A stretch of 64,000 nt of DNA from JASJAR01 sp039198225 (GTDB lineage: Bacteria > Pseudomonadota > Alphaproteobacteria > Rhodobacterales > Rhodobacteraceae). The translations under genes and the position numbers were made by a program. Location: the NCBI GenBank assembly GCA_039198225.1, contig JBCCTQ010000004.1:62001-126000 (forward strand), in the 5' to 3' direction. Position 1 is the first letter of the stretch. Every line of letters starts with the position of its first letter. The notes beneath the pieces are model-generated. The model searched no databases. It had not been told where the DNA came from and saw only the letters and a program-made list of their open reading frames with translations. Below, piece by piece: positions 8,604-16,839 of this stretch.

Positions 8604-9149
8604 ATGAGACTGCCCTCGCTCCTTTTCGCCCTCGTCCTCGCGGCCTGTTCGACCTCCGAGGTCCGCCTCGTCGCGGCCCCGGTTGTGACGGCGGGCGAAA
8701 GGATCCCAACGCGGTTTCAAAGCATCGAAGTCATGGATGTCTCCCTGCCAGCCTATGCAGCCGGGGAAGACGTAGCTGTCGCAGACGGCAACACGCTTGC
8801 GCTTTCGTCACTTCTTTGGGCGGATGATCCGACCCGCTCGGTCACCCTTGCCCTCACCAGAAACCTAAAAGAGCTGACCGGCGCCCGGGTGGCCTCCGAA
8901 CCCTGGCCGTTTTCAGATGACCCGTCTGCGCGGGTCGATGTGCGGGTGGAGCAGATGCTCGTCACCGGTGCCGAGCTTCGTCTTTCGGGCCAGTACTTCT
9001 TGGCCGATCTCGAGGACGAAGGCAGAGACCACGCCCATCTCTTCGATCTTAGGGCAGGGATTGACGGGCTGTCGGCGGAGGCTCTCGCAACGGGGCGCGC
9101 CGAACTCATCGCCGAGCTTGCCCGGGCCATTGCCCGCGACGCCCTCTAG
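8604..9149 (+). CDS. pqiC: PqiC-like outer-membrane lipoprotein of the MCE system
   Basis: A 181-residue lipoprotein. The signal ends in the lipobox LAAC (Cys at residue 15). The body resembles PqiC/ABC-transport auxiliary lipoproteins: VMDVSLPAYAAGEDVAVADG, ALSSLLWADDPTRSVTLALTR and a C-terminal helix with AELARAIARDAL. PqiC-type proteins dock the PqiB needle at the outer membrane. It starts two bases after the MCE gene ends, so it is the last gene of the operon. Divergence in this family is high, so the assignment leans partly on context. Confidence 0.8.
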   Translation: MRLPSLLFALVLAACSTSEVRLVAAPVVTAGERIPTRFQSIEVMDVSLPAYAAGEDVAVADGNTLALSSLLWADDPTRSVTLALTRNLKELTGARVASEPWPFSDDPSARVDVRVEQMLVTGAELRLSGQYFLADLEDEGRDHAHLFDLRAGIDGLSAEALATGRAELIAELARAIARDAL

Positions 9150-9527
9150 TTTTCTACGTTCCGGGGTGAGGTCCATTTCGATTGAGGCTGGGCGACGACG
9201 AACGCCGCGAGCCCATCCATTCGTGATTGGAAGGCGGGAGCAAGAGTAATGCGTTGGTGCTCGCGTTCTTGCGCCCATGCGGGGCTAAGTCCCAAAAGGT
9301 GTCCCCATGAATGTGCCGGGATTGAACGGCTCAAAAATTGTTCGGCATTTATTGGGTCCCAAGGAAAGGTAAGTCGAGATCTAGCTGAAAGGCGATAAGT
9401 CCTACGACCATATCCAAAGGCAGGCTTGGTCGCCTGACCAGGGGCTTTCGACCTCGGGACTTGGAGGACTTAACGGGAAATCCCGAGCGGCCGAATATCC
9501 GAATGGCTCGTTCTCAGAGCAATCGGA
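9150..9527. other. Gene-free stretch between the pqi operon and the sulfotransferase
   Basis: About 380 bases without a convincing gene. The GC content looks lower than in the pqi operon. A 62-residue open frame on the minus strand (9146-9334) starts MSRSIPAHSWGHLLGLSP and has no obvious ribosome site or recognised family. It may be a remnant of a longer gene. No insertion-sequence ends or attachment-site repeats were seen. The stretch marks the left border of the accessory-looking region. Confidence 0.5.
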
Positions 9528-10295
9528 TCAATTCGGTTTCCACTCGTTGACGAATCTCTTTTTCCATTCCTCACTTTCACTATCGGCCAATTTGGCCGTG
9601 GGCGTTGCAACAGTCTTGGCAATTCCAGGATCACATTGAATTTCTGATAGGACGCTCGACAACACGTCTTGTGGATCGCGAGACAGGGCATCGTATGTGA
9701 TCCGTAGGGGCTGTAATTCCTGAGATTGAAACCAACTTTCCCATGAGCTGTCGAGCGCGGTCAGGTCGTCGACATGACGCGCAATCGCTTCAGCGTCGTA
9801 TTCCGGCTCGTTCGAATGGGTACGACGTTCTAATTCGGTTCCATCGGCATTGCGATGCCATAAACCGGTTTGTTCAGCTCGCAATAATGAAATGGCTTGG
9901 TCGATCCAGTCTTCCCGCGACAGATGGACGAAAGTGGTCGAACCAAAGACGGTTTCAATCCGCGCAACATCATTCATTGGCTCCGACGAAACGAGCGAAA
10001 GTTGCTTTCTGAAATAATCGAAGCTGCCTCGCTGCATGCGCAATCCGAAAATGCCGTTTTCGGTCGTACCGCGCTCGATGGCGGCTCCAAAGATCGCATG
10101 AAGGGCGCCCTGCCGGGAAGAGAACGCTGTCTCTCTAAAGTCAAAGACTTCCAACCAGCGTTCGAATGAGGGGACGTGAAAATAGGATTCCGGCTTTCCC
10201 GCGCAACCCGTTGCGGCGAGCATTTTGCATAGGAGCGTGCTCCCGCTTCTCGGGGTCGTGCAGATAACGTAAGAACGAGACGGTTTAGGGGTCAA
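9528..10295 (-). CDS. Stf0-type sulfotransferase
   Basis: A 255-residue enzyme of the PAPS-dependent sulfotransferase family. The 5'-phosphosulfate loop is seen as CTTPRSGSTLL (about residues 12-22), close to the Stf0 group that sulfates trehalose in mycobacteria. A 3'-phosphate loop candidate is FVHLSREDWIDQAISLLRA. In-frame starts are limited to TTG at 10295: no ATG or GTG occurs before the upstream in-frame stop, and the ribosome site is weak. The gene looks less GC-rich than its neighbours, suggesting transfer. The acceptor substrate is unknown and no PAPS synthesis genes lie nearby. Confidence 0.8.
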   Translation of the reverse strand: MTPKPSRSYVICTTPRSGSTLLCKMLAATGCAGKPESYFHVPSFERWLEVFDFRETAFSSRQGALHAIFGAAIERGTTENGIFGLRMQRGSFDYFRKQLSLVSSEPMNDVARIETVFGSTTFVHLSREDWIDQAISLLRAEQTGLWHRNADGTELERRTHSNEPEYDAEAIARHVDDLTALDSSWESWFQSQELQPLRITYDALSRDPQDVLSSVLSEIQCDPGIAKTVATPTAKLADSESEEWKKRFVNEWKPN

Positions 10296-10412
10296 AGTTC
10301 GATCAGCATTTAATGGACTGATGGCCGAATAGCCCAGATTGGTCCGAAGCGCAGCAATCTAGTGAAATTGGGTCGCAGCGCTTTGCCCCCACTCGGCCAA
10401 ACCTCGCAGACG

Positions 10413-10901
10413 TCAATCCCGCCGGAAAATGTACCGGACTTGTCGGCCGCGCATTCGTCTCACCAGCGCTTGCAAAACCGTTCGGAAGTCCTCCTTTGCC
10501 TCTCCTCCAACTGCATCTTCGATTTCCTGTTCAATGACACGAATATGAGCGGCTGCGATGCTCCGCCAACGTTGGCCCTTGTCTGTGATCGATACCATCT
10601 TGTCGCGCTTACTGTCGTTGCCTGGCTCAACGACAATCATCCCTTGACCCACCAGCCGATCGACCGCCTGCTGCGCGGCTTGCCGCGAGAAACCCATCTC
10701 CCGGTGAATTGCAGAGAGCTTCAAGTGCCGACCCCGAAGCTGGGCGAAGACGCGCATGTCAGAGGGCCTGATCGAAGCAAATTCCGTCTCGGCCCGGGCG
10801 TCATCCATTTGCCCGTTCCAATGCGCAATCATCGTCATCATCAATCCCTTGATGTTTTGGCTTAGGAAGTCATCGTCATCTTTATCAATCACGGTTGACA
10901 A
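10413..10901 (-). CDS. MarR family transcriptional regulator
   Basis: A 162-residue winged-helix regulator: dimerisation helices at both ends, a recognition region LSAIHREMGFSRQAAQQAVDRLVGQGMI, and a wing with EPGNDSKRDKMVSITDKGQ. The start is TTG 10901 preceded by GAGG at suitable spacing; the next in-frame stop upstream rules out a longer protein. It is divergent from a multicopper oxidase gene. Two TCAA-N6-TTGA palindromes lie between and over the starts, so it probably represses the oxidase and itself. The ligand is unknown; MarR proteins commonly answer to phenolics, oxidants or metals. Confidence 0.88.
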   Translation of the reverse strand: MSTVIDKDDDDFLSQNIKGLMMTMIAHWNGQMDDARAETEFASIRPSDMRVFAQLRGRHLKLSAIHREMGFSRQAAQQAVDRLVGQGMIVVEPGNDSKRDKMVSITDKGQRWRSIAAAHIRVIEQEIEDAVGGEAKEDFRTVLQALVRRMRGRQVRYIFRRD

Positions 10902-10937
10902 AGCGCCTCGATTTGCTCATCCATCAACTATAGTTGA
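10885..10937. promoter_or_regulatory. Two candidate MarR operators (TCAA-N6-TTGA)
   Basis: A perfect 14-bp palindrome TCAACTATAGTTGA (10924-10937) sits between the two divergent genes, 19 bases before the oxidase ATG. A second site with the same half-sites and spacing, TCAATCACGGTTGA (10885-10898), overlaps the TTG start region of the MarR gene. The centres are 39 bp apart, close to four helical turns, which would suit binding of two dimers on one DNA face. Assignment to MarR is inferred from position. Confidence 0.6.
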
Positions 10938-10955
10938 CAGATAACGGAGGGTCCA

Positions 10956-12422
10956 ATGAACCGGCGCAAATTCCTGATGACCACCGGAGCAGGGGCATTG
11001 GCGGGAAGCGCGGGCCTCGGTTGGGCTCAGGGAGTGTCGCGGCCCCTGCCCCTGCTCCCGGTGATCGACCTCGTTGATGGAATTGAAGAGCGGATTGCTC
11101 TTTCGCTAAGCCCGGCAACGCATGATTTTGGCACGGGCGCCCAAAGCGAGACTTTCGGCATCAACACCACCTATCTGGGCCCGGTGATCAGAGCCAAGAC
11201 AGGCCAAACATTGCCTTTTGACGTCGCCAATATCATCGGCGATGTCTCGACGATCCATTGGCATGGTCTGCATATTCCCGGCGCCGTCGATGGCGGACCC
11301 CATCAAGAAATCGAACATGGCAGCACCTGGTCGCCCGACGTTCCAATTGTCCAGAACGCTTCGATGAATTGGTTCCATTCTCACACCCACGGGAAAACGG
11401 CCAAGCAGACGTACAATGGATTGGCAGGCGTGCTCTTGATCGAAGATGACGCCAGCCTCTCCGCGGATTTGCCGAAGACTAACGGCGTGGACGACTTCAC
11501 CTTGGTGCTCCAGGACAAGACCTTCGATGCTGGAGGTCGGATGACATACGACCTGACCGGCGAGGTTTTTGAGGATGGCTTTCAGGGCGATACTTTGGTC
11601 GTGAATGGGGTGATCGCGCCAGCGACACAGGCCGTGCCAGCGGGTCTGATCCGGCTTCGAATACTAAATGCCTGCAATTCCCGTTTCCTCGAGCTGTCCC
11701 TTGAGACCGGGCCGCTCACCGTGATCGCATCGGACGGGGGATTTCTGTCGTCTTCGGTCGAAACCGAGAGCATCCTAATGTCGCCCGGCGAGCGTTACGA
11801 AGTGCTCGTGGATATGGGCGCAAGCGAGACCAATGCGTTGAACATCAACCTCGATGGCGGCGGAGGCTACCTGGCAAACCTTCTTGGCGGCACCCAGACC
11901 ATCCCGGCATTGACGCTCACCCAAACGGCGGAAACGGGCTTCAGCGGGACAATGCCAGATCAACTGGCGCTTCTCGACCCGCCAAACCCATCGGAGGCGA
12001 CACGAACCCGGTCGTTCGAGTTGGAGATGGATGTCGGCGCAGACCTCGCGGCCCTTGCCGTAGCCTGGGAGAATTTCTGCGGCGATGCGGGTGCGATGGC
12101 GATCAACGGTCAGCCCATGAATATGGATCGGATCGACGAGACCGTGCGCCGGGGGGAGACGGAGATCTGGCGGATCTCGGTTGATGACATGCTGCACCCC
12201 TTCCACATCCACGGCTGTTCCTTCCGCATCCTGAGCCAAAGCGGGTCGCCGCCGCCAGCCTATGCCCAAGGCTGGAAAGACATGGTGCATGTTGAGGAAG
12301 GTAGGTCAGAGGTGCTGGTCCGCTTCGACCATGAGGCACCCGCGGACGCGCCCTACATGTATCATTGCCACATTCTTGAACATGAGGATTGCGGCATGAT
12401 GGGGCAATTCACGGTCACCTAA
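10956..12422 (+). CDS. Multicopper oxidase with Tat signal
   Basis: A 488-residue periplasmic oxidase. The N-terminus MNRRKFLMTTGAGALAG is a twin-arginine signal with RRKFL. All four copper-binding His segments are present: HWHGLHIPG near residue 100, WFHSHTHGKT near 140, HPFHIHGCSF near 410 and HCHILEHEDCGMM near the C-terminus, the last supplying the Cys, His and axial Met of the type 1 copper. Family members oxidise Cu(I), Mn(II), phenols or bilirubin. No Met-rich insert like that of CueO stands out, so a cuprous oxidase role is uncertain. GGAGG precedes the ATG. It is divergent from, and probably controlled by, the MarR gene. Confidence 0.92.
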   Translation: MNRRKFLMTTGAGALAGSAGLGWAQGVSRPLPLLPVIDLVDGIEERIALSLSPATHDFGTGAQSETFGINTTYLGPVIRAKTGQTLPFDVANIIGDVSTIHWHGLHIPGAVDGGPHQEIEHGSTWSPDVPIVQNASMNWFHSHTHGKTAKQTYNGLAGVLLIEDDASLSADLPKTNGVDDFTLVLQDKTFDAGGRMTYDLTGEVFEDGFQGDTLVVNGVIAPATQAVPAGLIRLRILNACNSRFLELSLETGPLTVIASDGGFLSSSVETESILMSPGERYEVLVDMGASETNALNINLDGGGGYLANLLGGTQTIPALTLTQTAETGFSGTMPDQLALLDPPNPSEATRTRSFELEMDVGADLAALAVAWENFCGDAGAMAINGQPMNMDRIDETVRRGETEIWRISVDDMLHPFHIHGCSFRILSQSGSPPPAYAQGWKDMVHVEEGRSEVLVRFDHEAPADAPYMYHCHILEHEDCGMMGQFTVT

Positions 12423-12558
12423 ACGCGCCTTCCCAATGCTTCGGATTTATCGGAGCACTGCCGCCCTCACCCTATTGCGAGACCAGACGTCTTTGCGCGC
12501 CTTAATCGATCCATTGCGGCATTGAGTTTTCCATACGGCATCGGCGATATGGCTCGGT

Positions 12559-13755
12559 ATGACGCTCCCCTTCCTCGACAATCAGTGCGCAAGACGCGTG
12601 TTTTTGGATCGCCATTTGCTGCTCCGCCAAGGATCTGGCCCAGGCCGCGGCACCGACCTGGAGAGCGTCCTCTACGACCTTGGTTTTGTGCAATTGGACA
12701 GCGTCAACACGCTGGCGCGGGCCCATGACCTAATTCTCTGGTCTCGGCGTGGTCAGTATCGCCCGAAAGCGCTCGAAAACCTGGTGGCGCGCCGCCGTTC
12801 GGCGTTTGAGCATTGGACCCATGACGCGGCAGTTATCCCGATGCAGTTTTATCCGATGTGGCGGCTCAAGTTCCTTCGCGACAAAGCGCGCATGGAAGCG
12901 CGCTGGCCGGATGCACGCCGAAGCGGTTGGGAGGACGAGATCGACGCGGTGAGCCGCCACATCGCAGATCACGGCGCCACCTGTTCGCGCGATGTCGGAG
13001 GAGACGAAAAGAAATCGTCCTCGGGCTGGTGGGATTGGCATCCGTCCAAAACGGCGCTCGAATTCCTGTGGAGGTCGGGCCAGCTGGCGGTCTGTTACCG
13101 CCAAGGGTTTCAGAAGTTCTACGACCTCGCCGAGCGCGTCATCCCGCCTGAGCACCTGAACGCGCGCAAAGACGATCGTGAGATCATCGATTGGGCCATG
13201 GTGGAGGCACTTGACCGTTTGGGATTTGCGACCAGCGGAGAACTGGCCGCCTTCTTCGAGATTGTCACTCGAGAAGAAGCCAAAACATGGTGTGCCGAGG
13301 CGCTCGCCCAAGGTCGCATTCTTGAAGCTGAGATCGAGATGGCCGATGGATCCCTCCGCCGCTCGTTTATGACCGAAGCGGGGCTTGGCCGCATGTCAGA
13401 TCTGCCGGAGCCGTCATCGCGCGTACGTCTGCTGTCCCCCTTCGAGCCCGCATTGCGCGACCGAGGTCGAGCGGAGCGCCTATTTGACTTTCATTACCGG
13501 ATCGAGATTTTCGTTCCCGAAGCCAAGCGGCAATACGGCTATTATGTTTTTCCGGTGATGCAAGGCGACCGCCTCATTGGACGGCTCGACGCTCGGCGCG
13601 TGGAAGACACACTCGTTCTCCGCGCCTTTTGGCCTGAACCAGGCGTAAGATTGGGCAAGGCGCGCATGGCGGGCCTCTTGGCGGAATTGGAACGCGTCAA
13701 ATCACTTGCCGGCGTCGACGCGCTCGAATCGGCAAACGGGTGGATGCGCGCGTAG
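12559..13755 (+). CDS. ycaQ: Winged-helix DNA glycosylase, YcaQ/AlkX type (HTH_42)
   Basis: A 398-residue protein of the HTH_42 superfamily. The N-terminal region has the catalytic Q-x-D motif as Q45-L-D47 in GFVQLDSVN, which marks the YcaQ-like rather than the AlkZ-like (Q-x-Q) branch. YcaQ enzymes unhook interstrand cross-links and remove N7-alkylated purines. Other conserved stretches are FEHWTHDAAVIP, the GRGVxLLSPFEP-like segment (VRLLSPFEPALRDR) and the C-terminal GRLDARRVEDTLVL. It stands alone between the oxidase gene and the convergent ECF sigma gene, with 18 bases to the latter. Confidence 0.85.
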   Translation: MTLPFLDNQCARRVFLDRHLLLRQGSGPGRGTDLESVLYDLGFVQLDSVNTLARAHDLILWSRRGQYRPKALENLVARRRSAFEHWTHDAAVIPMQFYPMWRLKFLRDKARMEARWPDARRSGWEDEIDAVSRHIADHGATCSRDVGGDEKKSSSGWWDWHPSKTALEFLWRSGQLAVCYRQGFQKFYDLAERVIPPEHLNARKDDREIIDWAMVEALDRLGFATSGELAAFFEIVTREEAKTWCAEALAQGRILEAEIEMADGSLRRSFMTEAGLGRMSDLPEPSSRVRLLSPFEPALRDRGRAERLFDFHYRIEIFVPEAKRQYGYYVFPVMQGDRLIGRLDARRVEDTLVLRAFWPEPGVRLGKARMAGLLAELERVKSLAGVDALESANGWMRA

Positions 13756-13773
13756 TCGCTTGCGCCGCCTGTG

Positions 13774-14970
13774 TCAGGCCGCCCCGCCCGCTAGCGCGGC
13801 GAGTTTGGTTTCAAGATATCGCCGAAGCGGCGGTTCCACCGTCAGGGCAATGGCGCGCTTATAGGCCGCTGCGGCCTCCTCGGTTCGGCCGAGTTCACCC
13901 AAGAGATGGGCTTCGGTTGCTTGGGCCGGTGCAAACGCCGCGCGGACCTTTTCATCGACTTTGTGAAGCACCGCGAGCCCGTCCTCGGGCCTCGCAGCCT
14001 GGCCCAGCGCGGCGGCATATCCCACAGTTGCCCCAATCGTCGGTGCAATATGGGAAAGCCCGAGGTGGAGCTGCAAGAGAGCGTCCCAATCGGTGACCCC
14101 CGTGCTCGCGCGGTCAGCGTGGACCGCTTGAATAGCGGCTTCCAATTGAAATCGTCCCAAACTCTCCCGCGCCCTAGCGCGAACCAAATAGTCACCTGCA
14201 CGTTGGAGCAAATGGCCGTCCCACTTTGCGGGATCCTGGTCTTCAAGGGGAACAAATGCGGCGTTCTCAATGCGGGCATCTCGACGCGAGAGGGTGTAGG
14301 CGATCAATGCGGCAAGCCCGAGGACTTCGGCATCGTTGGGCATCAAATCTGCCAATAAAGACGCTAGAAATAGCGCCTCCTCGGCCAAGGTATCTTCGCT
14401 CAACCAGGCACGGGAGAAGGCCCCGTAAATCGCTTCGAGCACCGCCGAAAGGCGGTTGGGCAAGTCTTCTGCTTCCGGAATTTGAAAGGCGACCTTGGCA
14501 TCGCGGATCTTCTGCTTGGCGCGCACCAGTCGCTTTGCCATGGTGGCAGGCGGTAGGAGGAAGGCGCGGGCAATGGATTCGGCGTCGAACCCCATCACCG
14601 TCTGGAGCATCAGCGGGGTATGGATGCGGGGGTCGATCGCGGGGTGGGCACAAACGAACATGAGCTTCAAGCGATCATCGGGTATGTCGGATGGCTCTGT
14701 TTCAGGCTCGACCATCTCCGGCATTTCGCCGCGGAATTCGATGCGCTTATCCCGACGCTGGATGTCGGTCAATCGGTTGCGCGCAACCGTCAGCAACCAC
14801 GCTTCGGGGTTCGTTGGCATAGTCTTCGGCCAGTGGATCACCGCCTTGGCGAACGCGTCAGACAGGGCATCTTCGGCCACCAATATGTCGCCTGCCCTGC
14901 TTGAAAGGATCGCCAAAAGTCGCCCGTAAGAGGCGCGCATGACCTCTGTCATGCGCGCAGATGTCTGCAC
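13774..14970 (-). CDS. ECF sigma factor with C-terminal TPR-like extension (ECF42 type)
   Basis: A 398-residue sigma factor. The sigma-2 region is seen in SRAGDILVAEDALSDAFAKA and LLTVARNRLTDIQRRDKR, and sigma-4 in IARAFLLPPATMAKRLVRAK. The C-terminal half (about residue 190 on) is helical with ELGRTEEAAAAYKRAIAL, as in the TPR-bearing extension of ECF42 sigma factors, which need that extension for activity. The start GTG 14970 shares one base with the stop (TAG) of the DGPF/YCII gene, so the two are co-translated. ECF42 genes are characteristically paired with DGPF proteins rather than anti-sigma factors, which fits exactly here. Confidence 0.88.
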   Translation of the reverse strand: MQTSARMTEVMRASYGRLLAILSSRAGDILVAEDALSDAFAKAVIHWPKTMPTNPEAWLLTVARNRLTDIQRRDKRIEFRGEMPEMVEPETEPSDIPDDRLKLMFVCAHPAIDPRIHTPLMLQTVMGFDAESIARAFLLPPATMAKRLVRAKQKIRDAKVAFQIPEAEDLPNRLSAVLEAIYGAFSRAWLSEDTLAEEALFLASLLADLMPNDAEVLGLAALIAYTLSRRDARIENAAFVPLEDQDPAKWDGHLLQRAGDYLVRARARESLGRFQLEAAIQAVHADRASTGVTDWDALLQLHLGLSHIAPTIGATVGYAAALGQAARPEDGLAVLHKVDEKVRAAFAPAQATEAHLLGELGRTEEAAAAYKRAIALTVEPPLRRYLETKLAALAGGAA

Positions 14971-15314
14971 TAAGCTTCCATCGCAGAGGGCCGAATTTCG
15001 ACCGCGCCGTACTTGGCCATCGGGCATTTCTTGGCCCAAGAAATCGCCGTGTCGAGATCCGGCACGTCGACGGTCATATAACCGCCCAGCGTTTCCTTGC
15101 TTTCGGCAAATGGCCCGTCCTGAATACGGTCGCCGCCATCGGATACGGTGGTTGCCGCGCTCACCGGTTGCAGCCAATCCGTGCCCACGAGAATGCCTGC
15201 CTCTTTCAGCGCGCCAATATAGGCTCCAAAAAGCCCCTTGAGTTGGCCAAGCTCTTCGGGCGGCACGTTGGCAAAATCCTCAGGCCGCGAGTAGGTCAGG
15301 AACGTGTAGCGCAT
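14970..15314 (-). CDS. YCII/DGPF-domain protein, partner of the ECF42 sigma factor
   Basis: A 114-residue small protein starting MRYTFLTYSRPEDFANVP at ATG 15314, which has GGAGAAG at good spacing; an upstream in-frame ATG lacks this. The DGPF motif is present in RIQDGPFAESKETLGGYM. YCII-fold proteins are ferredoxin-like and often oligomeric; the function of the DGPF partners of ECF42 is unsettled, and they appear to be targets rather than regulators of the sigma factor. It is the first gene of the operon with the sigma gene directly downstream. Confidence 0.87.
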   Translation of the reverse strand: MRYTFLTYSRPEDFANVPPEELGQLKGLFGAYIGALKEAGILVGTDWLQPVSAATTVSDGGDRIQDGPFAESKETLGGYMTVDVPDLDTAISWAKKCPMAKYGAVEIRPSAMEA

Positions 15315-15511
15315 GGTACTTCTCCAGTTGTCAAAAGCATTGGTGCTTTCAAACACATGACGAGTGATGGCATGCCGGATGGACATGGGCCAAAAATTTT
15401 TCTGAATTTTTGTTTGTCGAACGAATGTTCAATTGGCGATTGGCCAATTGGAAGCGGGCGATCGAGACCCGCATTCAGCGGCACAATTCACGTCGTGCCG
15501 AGAGGAGCCCT

Positions 15512-16513
15512 CTAGATGCGAAAGTTGCGCTGATACTCGCTCGGAGACACGCCCAATGTCCGCAAGAACGCGCGCCGCATCCGGTCTTCATCCTTGAAGC
15601 CGCAGGTCGCTGCAATCTGCTTGATGCCCTTGGTCGTGGCTTCCAAGAGGTATTTCGCCCGTTCAATGCGCATGGCCTCAACCGCTTTGGCTGGCGTTGT
15701 ACCCATCGTCTTCGTGTAGGCGCGTGCAAAATTGCGGCCACTCATGCCTGCCCTTTCGGCAAGGGTTTCGACCGTGAGCGGCGAAGAAATATTGTCCGCC
15801 ATCCAATTGTGCAGCGTCTCAAACCGCCCTGCCCCGTCGCTCACCTGTCGATCCAGCGCGGGGCTGTATTGCGATTGGCCGCCAGTGCGGACCATTTGCG
15901 CCACCATCGACCGTGCCACGCTCAGCGCAGAGCTGCGCCCCAGATCTTCCGACACGATGGCCAAGGCCATGTCGATGCCTGCGGTAATGCCGGCCGATGT
16001 CCAAACGTTGCCGTCTTGGACGAAAATCGGGTCAAGCTCGACGTCTACTAGAGGAAATTCCTCTGCCAGCATTTTGCAGTCATCCCAATGGGTCACGGCG
16101 CGCCGGCCGTCGAGCATTCCTGTCGCCGCCAGAACCAATGCGCCCGAACAGACCGAGCAAACGCGATGTGCCCCTTTGGCCAATGCCGTGATCGCGTTAA
16201 CGAGAACGGTGTCACGCATGCCCGGAATGGCGCCGTCGCCGCCGACCACGATGAGCGTGTGGATCTTGCGATCTGCAAAGGCCGAAACCGGCTCGGTTGG
16301 GATGGAGACGACGGTATTTGTGCGCGTGAGGTCCCCTCCGACGGAGACGACCGCGCATTCATATCCATTGCCCTTCGTCAGAGGATCAAGCGCGTGGGAA
16401 AACACCTGAAGCGGGCCGACCAAATCGAGAAGCACAATGTCGGGGTAGACCACAAACACGACCAGTCGCGGCCGGTGACCCGCATTTCGCAGTTTGGCAG
16501 TTTCTGATGTCAT
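15512..16513 (-). CDS. GlxA-type regulator (DJ-1/PfpI domain plus AraC helix-turn-helix)
   Basis: A 333-residue protein with an N-terminal DJ-1/PfpI-like sensor (VVFVVYPDIVLLDLVGPLQVF, VCSVCSGALVLAATGMLDGRR) and a C-terminal AraC-type DNA-binding domain (LAERAGMSGRNFARAYTKTM, IAATCGFKDEDRMRRAFLRT). The nucleophile-elbow Cys is present in the CSVCSGA segment. GlxA regulators control catabolism of quaternary amines and other compounds, but this one has no enzyme gene beside it. The ATG is at 16513, 62 bases from the divergent DUF1272 gene. Confidence 0.9.
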   Translation of the reverse strand: MTSETAKLRNAGHRPRLVVFVVYPDIVLLDLVGPLQVFSHALDPLTKGNGYECAVVSVGGDLTRTNTVVSIPTEPVSAFADRKIHTLIVVGGDGAIPGMRDTVLVNAITALAKGAHRVCSVCSGALVLAATGMLDGRRAVTHWDDCKMLAEEFPLVDVELDPIFVQDGNVWTSAGITAGIDMALAIVSEDLGRSSALSVARSMVAQMVRTGGQSQYSPALDRQVSDGAGRFETLHNWMADNISSPLTVETLAERAGMSGRNFARAYTKTMGTTPAKAVEAMRIERAKYLLEATTKGIKQIAATCGFKDEDRMRRAFLRTLGVSPSEYQRNFRI

Positions 16514-16575
16514 GTTGTCATTTCTGCCAGACGGTGAAGGCGTAGTCTAGGCTGAGGTCACGAGGAGAACACGAC

Positions 16576-16830
16576 ATGCTCATTTTGAAGCCGAACTGCG
16601 AATGCTGCGACAAAGACTTGCCACCAGCGTCGAGCGAGGCGCGCGTTTGTTCCTTCGAATGCACGTTCTGCGCCGAATGTGCGGCGGAAAGGTTTGACAG
16701 TATCTGTCCGAATTGCGGCGGCAATTTTGTGCCCCGCCCCATAAGACCAAAGGAGAAGTTGGTGAATAATCCGGCCTCAACGAAGCGTTTCACCAAAGCC
16801 CATGCGGCCTGCGCCGCGCTGTTGGCTTAA
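16576..16830 (+). CDS. DUF1272 Cys-rich small protein
   Basis: An 84-residue protein with CECCDKDLPP, CSFECTFCAECA and CPNCGGNFVPRPIRP, the Cys pattern of DUF1272. The paired Cys suggest a double zinc ribbon. The function is unknown. GAGGAG precedes the ATG. The C-terminal tail after RPIRPKEK is longer than the core family usually shows. It is followed after nine bases by a phosphatase-like gene, so the two probably form an operon. Confidence 0.85.
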   Translation: MLILKPNCECCDKDLPPASSEARVCSFECTFCAECAAERFDSICPNCGGNFVPRPIRPKEKLVNNPASTKRFTKAHAACAALLA

Positions 16831-16839
16831 TCCGAGAAC

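Noticed and set aside
9146..9334. 62-residue minus-strand frame in the gene-free stretch
   Set aside because: No ribosome site and no family; mentioned only as a possible remnant.
10934..10939. TTGACA as a -35 element for the multicopper oxidase
   Set aside because: A -10 element at normal spacing would fall on the start codon; the sequence is part of the operator palindrome.
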